The notes under the pieces: generated by a model
What the model was told of the DNA's origin: nothing
Databases searched by the model: none
The model's input: only the letters and a program-made list of their open reading frames with translations
Assembly (NCBI GenBank): GCA_022360095.1
Contig: JAKSDK010000710.1
Location: 54,012-118,011, forward strand
DNA length: 64,000 nt
Origin: Phycisphaerales bacterium
GTDB lineage: Bacteria; Planctomycetota; Phycisphaerae; UBA1845; UTPLA1
Reading direction: 5' to 3'
Translations under genes and position numbers: made by a program
Shown: in pieces, positions 1 to 8,430 of the stretch
Layout of the letters: the number at the start of each line of letters is the position of its first letter
Numbering within the stretch: the first letter of the stretch is position 1

Positions 1-974
1 TTTCCCGAATGCCCCCAACCGCAGGATTGAACTTTGCACGTCTTGTCCGGATCGTAGATTGACGTGACGAACCAGTCGAGATCGCCGTCATTGTCGTAGT
101 CACCAATCGCGGAACCCATCCCGTTTTCATCCGATCCGACCTGGGCGGTCGTCGTAATGTTGTTATAGATGCCACCGAAGTTTTGAAATAGCTGGCTGGA
201 ACTGAAATCCGCGACGAGAAGGATCTCCGGCCAGCCGTCGTTGTCGATGTCCGCAAAACCGGGCGCGAAACCGTAAACAAACTGCGTCACCGATGCGCCC
301 GCCGCCATGGTCACATCCGTAAAATGGCCCGTGCCGTCATTGCAAAAAAGAAGATTTCCCGAAGGCGTGTTTTTCCACGCTGTGATAAACAAATCAAGAT
401 CGCCGTCCAGATCGTAATCACTGAAAGCGGCGCTCGTGAAACGCCGCTTGAGCCCGCCCGTCTCCGCAGCAACACCTCGGGCGACGGCCTCCTCGACAAA
501 TCCGCCTGCGCGATCATTGATGTACAAATAATTGCGTTCCAACCGGCCCAAGGTCAGCACATACAAGTCGGGGTAACCGTCGTTTGTGACGTCGCCCCAC
601 GCGACGCCGCTGGACAAAGCGTTCAGTGCCACGCCGGCTGCAGGCGCGACGTCGTCGAACGTTCCGTCTTGCTGATTATGAAACAGCATATTCGGTTCGC
701 CCAGACGCGTAACGTACAAGTCCGGCCATCCGTCCTGGTCAAAATCACCGGCCGCCGCCCCACCGGCCATATACAACATCTCGGTCGTCGGGATCGAAAT
801 GTCAGGCGGAACGACACCGTCCCAATGCAAGTGGTCGACCCCGGCACCGATCGCGACGTCTTCGAATCGAACCGATTGCGCATGCACGGATGCACTGAAT
901 AAGAGTATGGTCGCAAGAACCGGACCGGTCCTTGCCAAGCGCCCCCGCAAAAGTTCTGTCGATCGATTAAGCAT
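1..974 (-). CDS. Secreted FG-GAP/VCBS-repeat protein, C-terminus outside window
   Basis: The minus-strand frame is open from an ATG at 974 to the window edge, so about 324 residues of an incomplete protein are visible. It begins with a hydrophobic signal peptide (LATILLFSASVHAQ) and then carries repeated calcium-binding FG-GAP/VCBS motifs of the type GDFDQDGWPDLYV, GDVTNDGYPDLYV, SDYDLDGDLDLF, ADIDNDGWPEILL and GDYDNDGDLDWF. Such repeats build beta-propellers in exported proteins; planctomycetes encode many, often ending in an ASPIC/UnbV domain, which could lie off the edge here. No strong ribosome site precedes the ATG. The specific role is unknown; adhesion or carbohydrate binding would be an inference. 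Confidence 0.85.
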   Translation of the reverse strand, partial: MLNRSTELLRGRLARTGPVLATILLFSASVHAQSVRFEDVAIGAGVDHLHWDGVVPPDISIPTTEMLYMAGGAAAGDFDQDGWPDLYVTRLGEPNMLFHNQQDGTFDDVAPAAGVALNALSSGVAWGDVTNDGYPDLYVLTLGRLERNYLYINDRAGGFVEEAVARGVAAETGGLKRRFTSAAFSDYDLDGDLDLFITAWKNTPSGNLLFCNDGTGHFTDVTMAAGASVTQFVYGFAPGFADIDNDGWPEILLVADFSSSQLFQNFGGIYNNITTTAQVGSDENGMGSAIGDYDNDGDLDWFVTSIYDPDKTCKVQSCGWGHSG

Positions 975-1148
975 GAATACTTCTTCGATCTTGCTAACAA
1001 TAACTAGAATTTGCTCCCGATTTGACAAATCATACCAAAACCGTGTTCAGACTACAAATGATAATCCGATGTGATATTCAAGAGAGGACGGAAAATAGGC
1101 CGAGCGGCCGACGGACGGAAATCTCAGACCCGATGTCCGAAACGCCGC

Positions 1149-2444
1149 TTAACGAAAAAGTTCCTTGATCGGTCGCGCATCCACTTCCTTGACAATCCGG
1201 AACGGTCGCTTGTCGGAGGAGTAATTTGACTGAGTATGGTCAATGCCGAGTGCCTTACACAACGTGGCGTGCAGATCACCCACGCGAACAGGACGATCTG
1301 ACACGGCGCGTCCTTGATCCGTTTCACCAATCACTTGCCCCGGCTGGATCCCACCGCCGCCGATCACACTGCTCCATACACCTGGAAAATGATCCCGTCC
1401 TTGATTTTCATTGATCCGTGGCGTCCGGCCGAACTCGCTCGTCAAGAGGACCACCGTCCGCTCAAAAAGATTCTTCCTCCGCAAATCCTGTACGAGCATA
1501 CTGAACGCCGTGTCGAGTTCCTCGCTTTTCTGCTGAACCGTTTCGAAGTTATTCGCGTGTGTGTCCCAGCCGCCGAATGAAACCTCGACAAAACGAACCC
1601 CTCGTTGCACCAACCGGCGAGCCAACAGGCAACCCTGGCCGAAAATCGAATCGGCGCCGTACGCCTCGCGAACTTCCATCGGCTCCTCGTCGAGATCGAA
1701 CACCTTCGCCGTTTTGGGACGCATCATCAACAAGGCGGCGTCGTAGTGTTCGGCGTACGCTTCCAAAGCGTCGTTTCTTGGGTGCTTGTTTCTAAACGTC
1801 TTGTCAAACTCGCGCAACAATTTGAGACGCGACCGGAATCGCCGCTCCCCCAATCCCAAGGGCATACGCAGGTTTTCGTCGCCGAACCTCGCGTCACCGA
1901 TGTAATAAGGAGCATACTTCGGTCCCAGGTATCCGGCCGCCCAATCCTGGCCGATCGAAACATAAGGCGGCAGATTCTCGTCGCGCGCGCTGCGACCCTT
2001 GTATTTCGACACGATCGAACCGATCGTCGAATGTTGCATGCTCGCAATCGGGACGTAGCCCGTGTGCATCTGGTACGTGGCACGGCTATGATCGAATTCA
2101 TTGCTGGTCATGCTGCGGATGACCGAAAGATGCTTGAATTGCCTGGCCAACTGCGGCAAATGCTGGGATATCTCGATGTCGTCCGCGTCCGTCTGAATGC
2201 TCTCGAAAGGCCCGCCGTGGTCGGTGCCCGGCTGCAAATCGAACGTATCCAGATGACTCATGCCTCCGCGCATCCAAAGAAGAATCACCGAATCGGCCGT
2301 GCGATTCTTGTTTTTGCCGACAGCATAAAGCAACGCAGGGTCCAACAGCCCGAGAAACGACGCACCTCCGGCCGTACCGAGCGCGGTCTGCAACCACTTC
2401 CGCCGTGTCATTCGGCGATAACTTTCACAACCGGCACAGTCCAT
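1149..2444 (-). CDS. DUF1501 family secreted protein (Tat substrate)
   Basis: A 431-residue protein of the DUF1501 family, related to the alkaline phosphatase/sulfatase superfamily and typical of Planctomycetota. The start at 2444 (MDCAGC) was chosen because AAGGAG lies about 8 bases upstream; an upstream in-frame start at 2540 would overlap the preceding gene by 86 bases. A twin-arginine-like segment, TRRKWLQTALGTAGGASFLG, lies near residues 12-31 and suggests Tat export. Family-type segments include ILLWMRGGMSHLDTFDL near the N-terminus and TSEFGRTPRINENQGRDHFP in the C-terminal half. It lies 10 bases downstream of the DUF1549/DUF1553 gene, the standard pairing in this phylum. The biochemical function is not established. 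Confidence 0.9.
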   Translation of the reverse strand: MDCAGCESYRRMTRRKWLQTALGTAGGASFLGLLDPALLYAVGKNKNRTADSVILLWMRGGMSHLDTFDLQPGTDHGGPFESIQTDADDIEISQHLPQLARQFKHLSVIRSMTSNEFDHSRATYQMHTGYVPIASMQHSTIGSIVSKYKGRSARDENLPPYVSIGQDWAAGYLGPKYAPYYIGDARFGDENLRMPLGLGERRFRSRLKLLREFDKTFRNKHPRNDALEAYAEHYDAALLMMRPKTAKVFDLDEEPMEVREAYGADSIFGQGCLLARRLVQRGVRFVEVSFGGWDTHANNFETVQQKSEELDTAFSMLVQDLRRKNLFERTVVLLTSEFGRTPRINENQGRDHFPGVWSSVIGGGGIQPGQVIGETDQGRAVSDRPVRVGDLHATLCKALGIDHTQSNYSSDKRPFRIVKEVDARPIKELFR

Positions 2445-2454
2445 CAAATTCTCC

Positions 2455-4140
2455 TTAACGAATAAACTGAAACTCCCGTGAGTTGAACAGTGCCCATTGC
2501 AAGTCTTCCCAGGCTTCGTCAAACCCGCCGTTGCCGACATACTGCAACGCCCCGCGGCGCTCCTGTTTTGTCGGAGGACGGGTCAATATCTGGTAAAACA
2601 ATGCGTCAACCAGTTGCCCGACGTTCAATCCCCTCGCATGTCGCCATTGTTGAAGCGGATGGTCGGGATGCCACCGCACCGTCCCGTTCAGAAAGCGTCC
2701 GTTCAACAAGGTCAGCGTCTGCTGAATGCTGCCGTTCAAAGGCGGCGACTGGATCGTCTGGCGATCCGATGCGCCGAACGTACGGAGAAAGCTCCGGTCG
2801 CGCGGCGGGTAGGTGAGCTCAATGGAAGGGCGAAAACGTCCCCCTGAATCATAATGACCCGTCGCGGCAAGAACGGAATCGTAAATCTGCTCCGCGGTCA
2901 TCCGACGGAGTACAACGCTTTCAAACAGAGAACCCTCGACCGGGTCATTTTCCTCCGGAGTCTTCTTCGAGGATGTGCTCCGAGACCGACGCTTCTTCGG
3001 CTCACTGCTCGTTTGCTGATAGGTTCGGGAACTGACGATCAAACGAAGAATGTGCTTCAGATCGTAGCCGCTGTCCACAAACTCAATCGCCAACCAATCG
3101 AGTAAATCAGGGTGCGACGGCGGGTTCAATGCACTGAAATTCGACGGCGGATTCACGAGCCCGCGGCCCATCAACTTTTGCCACAGCCGATTAACCGCCA
3201 CACGCGCAAAATAGGGGTTGTCGCGCCGCGTGATTAGATCGGCCAACCCAAGAGGACCTTGACCCAAGTCCGACTGAGCTCCCGTTAGAAAAACACCTCG
3301 CGAACGTCTCGAATTCGTGACAACTTCAAGAAGCGGCCGTCGCCTCGCCCCGTCCTTTGCATCCTGCATTTCCGCGCGCCGCCTGACTCGTGTGCCGTCC
3401 CAAAAACCGGCCATCCCCTGAAAATCCTTCTGCGTCCACCAATCAAACGGATGATCATGGCATTCGGCGCAACGGATCTGGACACCGAGAAATACTTCAC
3501 TGATCGAGACGGTCAACGTGTTGGCGTGAACCCGATCCTGCAGAATAAATCCTGAAGCGGGATTCTCCTCTGCAGGCCCCTCGGCGGTCATCAGTTCTCT
3601 GACCCAATCGTCGAAAGGCCGATTATCCAAAAGATTCTGATGAAGAACGTTCTTCAGCGCGTTCTCAGGCAGACCCCGGACGCGGCCGCGCTCACGAAGA
3701 AGATCTCCCCAAAATGTCGTCCAGTGATCGGCGTATTGCTTTTGTGCGAGGAGAAGATCAATCCATTTGTCCCGCCGTTTCTTCTTCTTCCAGCGAAAGA
3801 AACGGTCCAGATCCTCCACCCTCGGAATAATGCCGACAAGGTCCAGGCTTGTCCGACGGGCGAAATCCCAATCATTGCACGGATCATTGGGTCTGACCTT
3901 TTCGTCCTGAAGCCGCTTGAGAATAAACTGGTCGATCTCGTTGAGCGGGCGGAAGGTGCCGTATCGAACCTTGGGAGGAACCGGTCGTTTCTCGGGCAAC
4001 GGCTCCGGACGCAGCCGCTTACCCTTGGGCCGCGTGTGGGAAAAATCCGGGCTGCCGCCGTGAACGGAGGTAACCGCCATCATGAGCGTGGCGACCACGG
4101 CCAATCGCGCCCAGCGCCGTTTGGAGTCTTGTCCTCGCAT
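2455..4140 (-). CDS. DUF1549/DUF1553 family secreted protein
   Basis: A 561-residue exported protein. A signal peptide is visible (LAVVATLMMAVTSVHG, residues 13-28). Residues about 65-250 match DUF1549: NEIDQFILKRL, RRTSLDLVGIIP, and a CAECHDHPFD motif that is usual in these proteins. The C-terminal half matches DUF1553: NPYFARVAVNRLWQKLMGRGLVNPPSNF, then the SSRTYQQTS and LTRPPTKQE segments. No N-terminal cytochrome-like PSCyt1 domain is present, so this is a short form of a family often above 700 residues. GGAG sits upstream of the ATG at 4140. It is followed by the DUF1501 gene and the two are probably co-transcribed. A role in polysaccharide uptake has been proposed for such pairs but is unproven. 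Confidence 0.9.
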   Translation of the reverse strand: MRGQDSKRRWARLAVVATLMMAVTSVHGGSPDFSHTRPKGKRLRPEPLPEKRPVPPKVRYGTFRPLNEIDQFILKRLQDEKVRPNDPCNDWDFARRTSLDLVGIIPRVEDLDRFFRWKKKKRRDKWIDLLLAQKQYADHWTTFWGDLLRERGRVRGLPENALKNVLHQNLLDNRPFDDWVRELMTAEGPAEENPASGFILQDRVHANTLTVSISEVFLGVQIRCAECHDHPFDWWTQKDFQGMAGFWDGTRVRRRAEMQDAKDGARRRPLLEVVTNSRRSRGVFLTGAQSDLGQGPLGLADLITRRDNPYFARVAVNRLWQKLMGRGLVNPPSNFSALNPPSHPDLLDWLAIEFVDSGYDLKHILRLIVSSRTYQQTSSEPKKRRSRSTSSKKTPEENDPVEGSLFESVVLRRMTAEQIYDSVLAATGHYDSGGRFRPSIELTYPPRDRSFLRTFGASDRQTIQSPPLNGSIQQTLTLLNGRFLNGTVRWHPDHPLQQWRHARGLNVGQLVDALFYQILTRPPTKQERRGALQYVGNGGFDEAWEDLQWALFNSREFQFIR

Positions 4141-4337
4141 CCGGAAACTCCAGACAAGGAATGCCCCCCACTGGTCTAACGAATGTATCTTATGCCCATT
4201 TCCAGAGAAATCAAAAAAACTCTCATTTTGCAGCCGGCGGAATGGGTCGCCTTGAAATGAATTTTCGAGTCACGGGCTCCGGTCGAAGAGCTGTTGAGCG
4301 CGTGCCATCCCGCCGTCACGAACGAAGCGGGCAAAAA

Positions 4338-6110
4338 TCAAACACCCGTCGGACACCGCACACCGGTAATCTCCCGAAGCGCAGGCAGGAAATGATCCCT
4401 GGCGACCGCGTCCCAACTCATTCGACTCGCGATCTCGTAGCCCCGTTTAATCAGCAGGGCCTTTTTCTCATCGTCGCGCGGCAGGCGCTCGATCACCTCT
4501 TGCGCAACACGCTCGGCGACCTGGACGTCGAATTGCTCACGGACCTCGCGCGGACAACTGGTATACCCCTCAATCGTATCAGGCGAGACTTGGTAGTCGG
4601 TATAGTCGGCGACGATCAGATTCGGCGATTCTTCATCACCCGCGGACTTGGAGGCAAAGAATCGGCAGCCGCACACGCTGCTCATCACGCAGATCGAACC
4701 AAACGACAACGCCTCCAACTGGGCAATGCCGAACGGTTCATAGATCGATTGACCGAACTCGACGTCGCTGCCCTTGCGAATATCCCAGAACTCCATCTCG
4801 CCGGGCATGCGATCACCACATGTCGCTCGATCAAACCCGAACTGGTTGATAAAGACGATCTTGCAGTTCCGGGAACGCGCGTTGAAGCCCTGAACACCCT
4901 GATAGAAGAGCGCTTCGCCGTCTGACAAATCCGGCAGCCCTTCGCGATGGGCCACGGGCCAGTCCCACCAGCGTTCCATGTGCAGGATGTCTTCACGACT
5001 TCGCGGCCCTCCGACTTCCGTCGATAGGACGAACAAGACCGCCGTATCTCCGGATTTTCGAAGTGCCCGTTCGATCGACTGCATCACGAGGATGTCCCGC
5101 CAGAGACCCTTACTGGGAACCAGCCGGGTCACATGCGTGAAAATGTAGTCGGGACGTTCGCCCAGCAGAGCCCCCGCGTAATCTTGCAATCTCCCCTTGC
5201 TACGGGCGGCGGATTCCATATCGATCTCGTGAACCGGAATTCCGTTGTAACACAAGTGAATGTTGCTATGCGCCATCTCAGGCGAGAGCGCCCTGAGTTC
5301 CTCAACGACATAATCGCCGACGGCCAGTGTCACATCCAGGTGCCGACTCGCTTCCGTCAGGGCGTGACGATAGTAACCCGATTGATCGCCAAAAATGTCG
5401 CCGAGCGAAAGCCCTTGTTCGCCGCATTTGGCCAGCACGTTGTAAAACATCGTGTCATGACCCGAATGCTCTTCAACGATCCGACGGGCTGTTGACACCT
5501 CGTGGGCATGGTACGCCGTCTTCAAATCCCAATCGGGGTGCAGCTTCGCAGCCAGCGCCGTGGCCATCCCCATGAACTCGTGGGCAACGACGACGCATTC
5601 CCGTCCGTCGGCCTGAAGACCAATGGCCCGAGCCGCCGCAAGACCCGGCTCGGCCAGCCGGAGATACATTTCGTAATCCCAGTTCTCTTCATATCGAGTC
5701 GAGTCGAGTCCGAAAGACTCATTCAGCCGAAACTTCAGCTTGTCGATCTCGTCCTGGACCATAGAACGCACATCGACCAGAACGACCTCGACGTCCTGTG
5801 ATCCACCGGTCAGCGAATCACGCAGCTGTCGTCGTCCGTAAACGATGCCGACGCCGTACTGCTTTTCGATCTGACCGAAGACACCGCCGAGCCGATGATC
5901 ACAGCGACCGTCGACCGACGAAAAGAACACTTCGCCTTGCGGCCCTAGCCGTGCGTCAACATCCCCATCGATGGCAAACAACGGACAGAGCAACATCGTC
6001 CGGGCGACAGACTCGGCGTATGCGGTTGAGGTGATCAACCCTTCCAGCACCGCACCGATGCCGCCGACCTTGTGAACCGCCTCGTGTGTGACATGGACGA
6101 GATTAAGCAT
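4338..6110 (-). CDS. Glycogen/starch synthase-like glycosyltransferase (GT5-like)
   Basis: A 590-residue GT-B glycosyltransferase. The start at 6110 (MLNLVHVTHEAVHKVGGIG) puts the K-V-G-G-I motif at residues 14-18, where starch and glycogen synthases carry the ADP-glucose-contacting KxGG(L/I) motif. Later segments fit the family: THVTRLVPSKGLWRD for the second Rossmann domain and SIYEPFGIAQLEALSFGS, the E-P-F-G-I...E loop that binds the nucleotide sugar. The protein is longer than bacterial GlgA (about 480 residues) because of internal insertions, and could be a glycogen synthase or a related alpha-glucan transferase. It is divergent from the metallo-hydrolase gene with 121 bases between them; no glg partner is visible nearby. 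Confidence 0.75.
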   Translation of the reverse strand: MLNLVHVTHEAVHKVGGIGAVLEGLITSTAYAESVARTMLLCPLFAIDGDVDARLGPQGEVFFSSVDGRCDHRLGGVFGQIEKQYGVGIVYGRRQLRDSLTGGSQDVEVVLVDVRSMVQDEIDKLKFRLNESFGLDSTRYEENWDYEMYLRLAEPGLAAARAIGLQADGRECVVVAHEFMGMATALAAKLHPDWDLKTAYHAHEVSTARRIVEEHSGHDTMFYNVLAKCGEQGLSLGDIFGDQSGYYRHALTEASRHLDVTLAVGDYVVEELRALSPEMAHSNIHLCYNGIPVHEIDMESAARSKGRLQDYAGALLGERPDYIFTHVTRLVPSKGLWRDILVMQSIERALRKSGDTAVLFVLSTEVGGPRSREDILHMERWWDWPVAHREGLPDLSDGEALFYQGVQGFNARSRNCKIVFINQFGFDRATCGDRMPGEMEFWDIRKGSDVEFGQSIYEPFGIAQLEALSFGSICVMSSVCGCRFFASKSAGDEESPNLIVADYTDYQVSPDTIEGYTSCPREVREQFDVQVAERVAQEVIERLPRDDEKKALLIKRGYEIASRMSWDAVARDHFLPALREITGVRCPTGV

Positions 6111-6231
6111 AATTATGCAGACCCTTTGCCGCTGATCACAACGCTCACGCAATATAACATCGTCCTCAAGAACCATCGAGTTGACCCAAAGGGCTTGCAA
6201 TCGAGCGCTCGGGGCCGTATACCCCCGGTTC

Positions 6232-6993
6232 ATGATCACGTTTTCGCTCCAGTCCGGCTCCAACGGCAACGCCATCTACGTCGAAGCCGGTGACGCGAAG
6301 CTGCTGTTCGACGCCGGGATCAGCGGTCGGCAGGCCGCACTCCGGATGGCCGCGCACGGCCGTGAAATCAGCGACTGCGACGCGTTGATCCTCTCCCACG
6401 AGCATGCCGACCACACTCGTGCGGCAGGTGTCTATCAACGCAAATTCGACCTCCCGATTTACTGCACGGAACGCACCTTTCTTGAAACGCGCAGACGCAT
6501 CGGCAAACTCGGCGAGCCCGTGCATTTCAGCGCCGGCGAGACACTTGCCTTTTGCGATACCCGCGTGCACACAATCCCGACGCCGCATGACGGCATCGAT
6601 CCCGTGGGCTTCGTCGTCGAACACGCCGGCAAGAAGCTGGGAATCCTGACAGATCTGGGACATCCGTTTCATGGGCTTCGAGACGTTCTGTCAGAGCTTG
6701 ATGCGATGTATCTGGAAAGCAATTACGACCCGGAGATGCTCTGGTCGGGCACATACCCGGAGCGGTTGAAGCGCCGAATCTCCGGCCACGGCGGCCATCT
6801 CTCGAACGAAGAAGCCGCGATCCTGGTGCGCGATTGCATAAAACCGAGGTTCAAGTGGCTCGCCGTCGCACATCTCAGCGAGCACAACAACAACCCGGAA
6901 CTGGCCCTCGATGCCCAACGGAAATGGGTCGGACGCACGTTGCCCGTCTATCTCTCGTCGCGCTACGCCGTCGGCGAAGTCCTCGAAGTGTAA
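6232..6993 (+). CDS. MBL-fold metallo-hydrolase, YycJ/WalJ-like
   Basis: A 253-residue metallo-beta-lactamase-fold protein. The HxHxDH metal motif is present as SHEHADH (His56, His58, Asp60, His61). Later ligands lie in PTPHDG, LTDLGH and LESNYDPEML, and the conserved tail VAHLSEHNNNPELA matches the YycJ/WalJ group of putative 5'-to-3' DNA exonucleases. An earlier TTG at 6181 is in frame, but MITFSLQSGSNGNA from 6232 gives the family N-terminus (SGSxGN). The gene is followed after 15 bases by a GC-rich hairpin of the REP family found in the right-hand region. DNA repair is the best guess for its role; the biochemistry of this group is only partly known. Confidence 0.85.
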   Translation: MITFSLQSGSNGNAIYVEAGDAKLLFDAGISGRQAALRMAAHGREISDCDALILSHEHADHTRAAGVYQRKFDLPIYCTERTFLETRRRIGKLGEPVHFSAGETLAFCDTRVHTIPTPHDGIDPVGFVVEHAGKKLGILTDLGHPFHGLRDVLSELDAMYLESNYDPEMLWSGTYPERLKRRISGHGGHLSNEEAAILVRDCIKPRFKWLAVAHLSEHNNNPELALDAQRKWVGRTLPVYLSSRYAVGEVLEV

Positions 6994-7008
6994 ACAAAAC
7001 AACGAAAA

Positions 7009-7031
7009 GCCCCAGGCAAGCATGCCCGGGG
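7009..7031. repeat. REP-like palindrome, isolated copy (possible terminator)
   Basis: The inverted repeat CCCCAGGCA / TGCCCGGGG pairs with one A-C mismatch around a short loop and is flanked by AAAG and TTT. It has the same core (AAAGCCCCGGGCA) as the palindromes around the two RAYT genes 50 kb away. Its position 15 bases after a stop codon means it could also act as a terminator, although the T-run after it is only TTT. Confidence 0.6.
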
Positions 7032-7173
7032 TTTGAAATAGCCCTTTGCTTTCAAACCAGGCGCATTATCGGTACGATGCCGGAAATTTTTCAGATTCGA
7101 TGAACTTCCTGAGTGGTTTGAGTAGTACAACCCAATAAGACAAGTATTGACGCACAGCAACACGGACCGCCAA

Positions 7174-8430
7174 ATGCAACTCGTCATCTTTGAAGACGCC
7201 GGCTACGTCAATCTGCTTCCGCTCGTTTACACCCGGGCAACGTTTGATTTGAGGTGTGGCTGGAGCGACTTGCTGTCCAAATTCGAACGCCTGTTCGAAA
7301 CAACCGCAGACACGTTGTTTGTACGAAATGCGATTGCCCCTGCGCTTCGAGAACGGCAGAGCCGCCCTGTCAACCAGACCCCATCCGGCGACCGCCAACT
7401 TTGGATCAACGGCCGTTTACTTCTCCGCAAAAGCTTCAGCCCCGCAGCCAATTCCGCCGCGTGGCAAGGGGATACGCTGCAGGCCGCCTTCATCAATGCC
7501 GACATCGCCGCGAGGCTCACGATCGAGACTCTGCTCGACAATAAGAGGCTCAAGTCCGCGCTTTCCGACTGTCGTGACTTAAGCCTGCCTGACGAATCCG
7601 TGCTTATCGAATATCCCTGGCAGCTCATTCACCAAAATGAAAAGGAAATCATCCGACCATTCCGGCCCCTCGAGTATGCTCGCCGGACCGATGCGAAGAT
7701 TTATGAAGGTGCGCACATCATCGATAAGAAAAACCCGGTCCCCATTGGCGCCGGAAGCATCGTGAAGCCGGGGGCCGTCCTGGATGCCGACAACGGGCCG
7801 ATCTACGTTGGCCGGAACGTGACGATCAGCCCCAACGTCACCATCACCGGCCCTTGCTACATTGGTGACAATTGTCTGATCCAATCCGGCGCCTCGATCC
7901 GTGAAGGCTCCAGCCTCGGACCGTACTGCAAGGTGGGCGGCGAAGTCGAAGGCTGCATCTTCCACGGCTATTCCAACAAACAGCACGACGGATTCCTCGG
8001 CCATAGTTATGTCGGCGAGTGGGTCAATCTCGGCGCGGATACTGTGACCAGCGATCTAAAAAACACGTACGGTCCCGTCAAGGTCCCCATCAACGGTCGC
8101 CTCATCGACAGTGGTGAAATGTTCGTCGGCACCGTCTTCGGTGACCACGCCAAGACGGGCATCAACACCACACTCCCGACCGGATGCATCATCGGGTTCG
8201 CCTCGAATGTGTTTCTCAGTAAACATCCGAACAAGTTCGTCCCGAGCTTCAGTTGGCAGACCGACGAGGATATACAAACCAACGACCCGAAACGGGCCTT
8301 GTCCGTCGCGCGCAAGATGGCAGCACGGCGAAAACGAGAGCTCTCACCCGTTGAAGAATCGTTGTTCTTGTCAATCCTCGAAGAGTCTGGTCGGCACGAA
8401 GTTTTGATGACGTCGGCTGAGTTAGGGTGA
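7174..8430 (+). CDS. GlmU-like sugar-phosphate nucleotidyltransferase/acyltransferase
   Basis: A 418-residue protein resembling the alternative bacterial GlmU family. The N-terminal part (MQLVIFEDAGYVNLLPLVYTR) is a divergent nucleotidyltransferase domain. The C-terminal half is a left-handed beta-helix of hexapeptide repeats: IVKPGAVLDADNGPIYVGRN, ITGPCYIGDNCLIQSGASI, and SYVGEWVNLGADTVTSDLKN. The GKPL-type segment of GlmU acetyltransferase is replaced by YGPVKVPINGRLIDSG, which is usual in this subfamily. Likely activity is formation of a UDP-sugar with acetylation of a sugar phosphate, but the substrate is not proven. A TTG at 7147 would add nine residues; the ATG at 7174 matches the family start. 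The 3' end overlaps the convergent gene by nine bases. Confidence 0.8.
   Translation: MQLVIFEDAGYVNLLPLVYTRATFDLRCGWSDLLSKFERLFETTADTLFVRNAIAPALRERQSRPVNQTPSGDRQLWINGRLLLRKSFSPAANSAAWQGDTLQAAFINADIAARLTIETLLDNKRLKSALSDCRDLSLPDESVLIEYPWQLIHQNEKEIIRPFRPLEYARRTDAKIYEGAHIIDKKNPVPIGAGSIVKPGAVLDADNGPIYVGRNVTISPNVTITGPCYIGDNCLIQSGASIREGSSLGPYCKVGGEVEGCIFHGYSNKQHDGFLGHSYVGEWVNLGADTVTSDLKNTYGPVKVPINGRLIDSGEMFVGTVFGDHAKTGINTTLPTGCIIGFASNVFLSKHPNKFVPSFSWQTDEDIQTNDPKRALSVARKMAARRKRELSPVEESLFLSILEESGRHEVLMTSAELG

Noticed and set aside
324..1074. Plus-strand reading frames at the left edge
   Set aside because: They are the antisense of the FG-GAP gene, whose repeated DxDxDG motifs are unmistakable on the minus strand.
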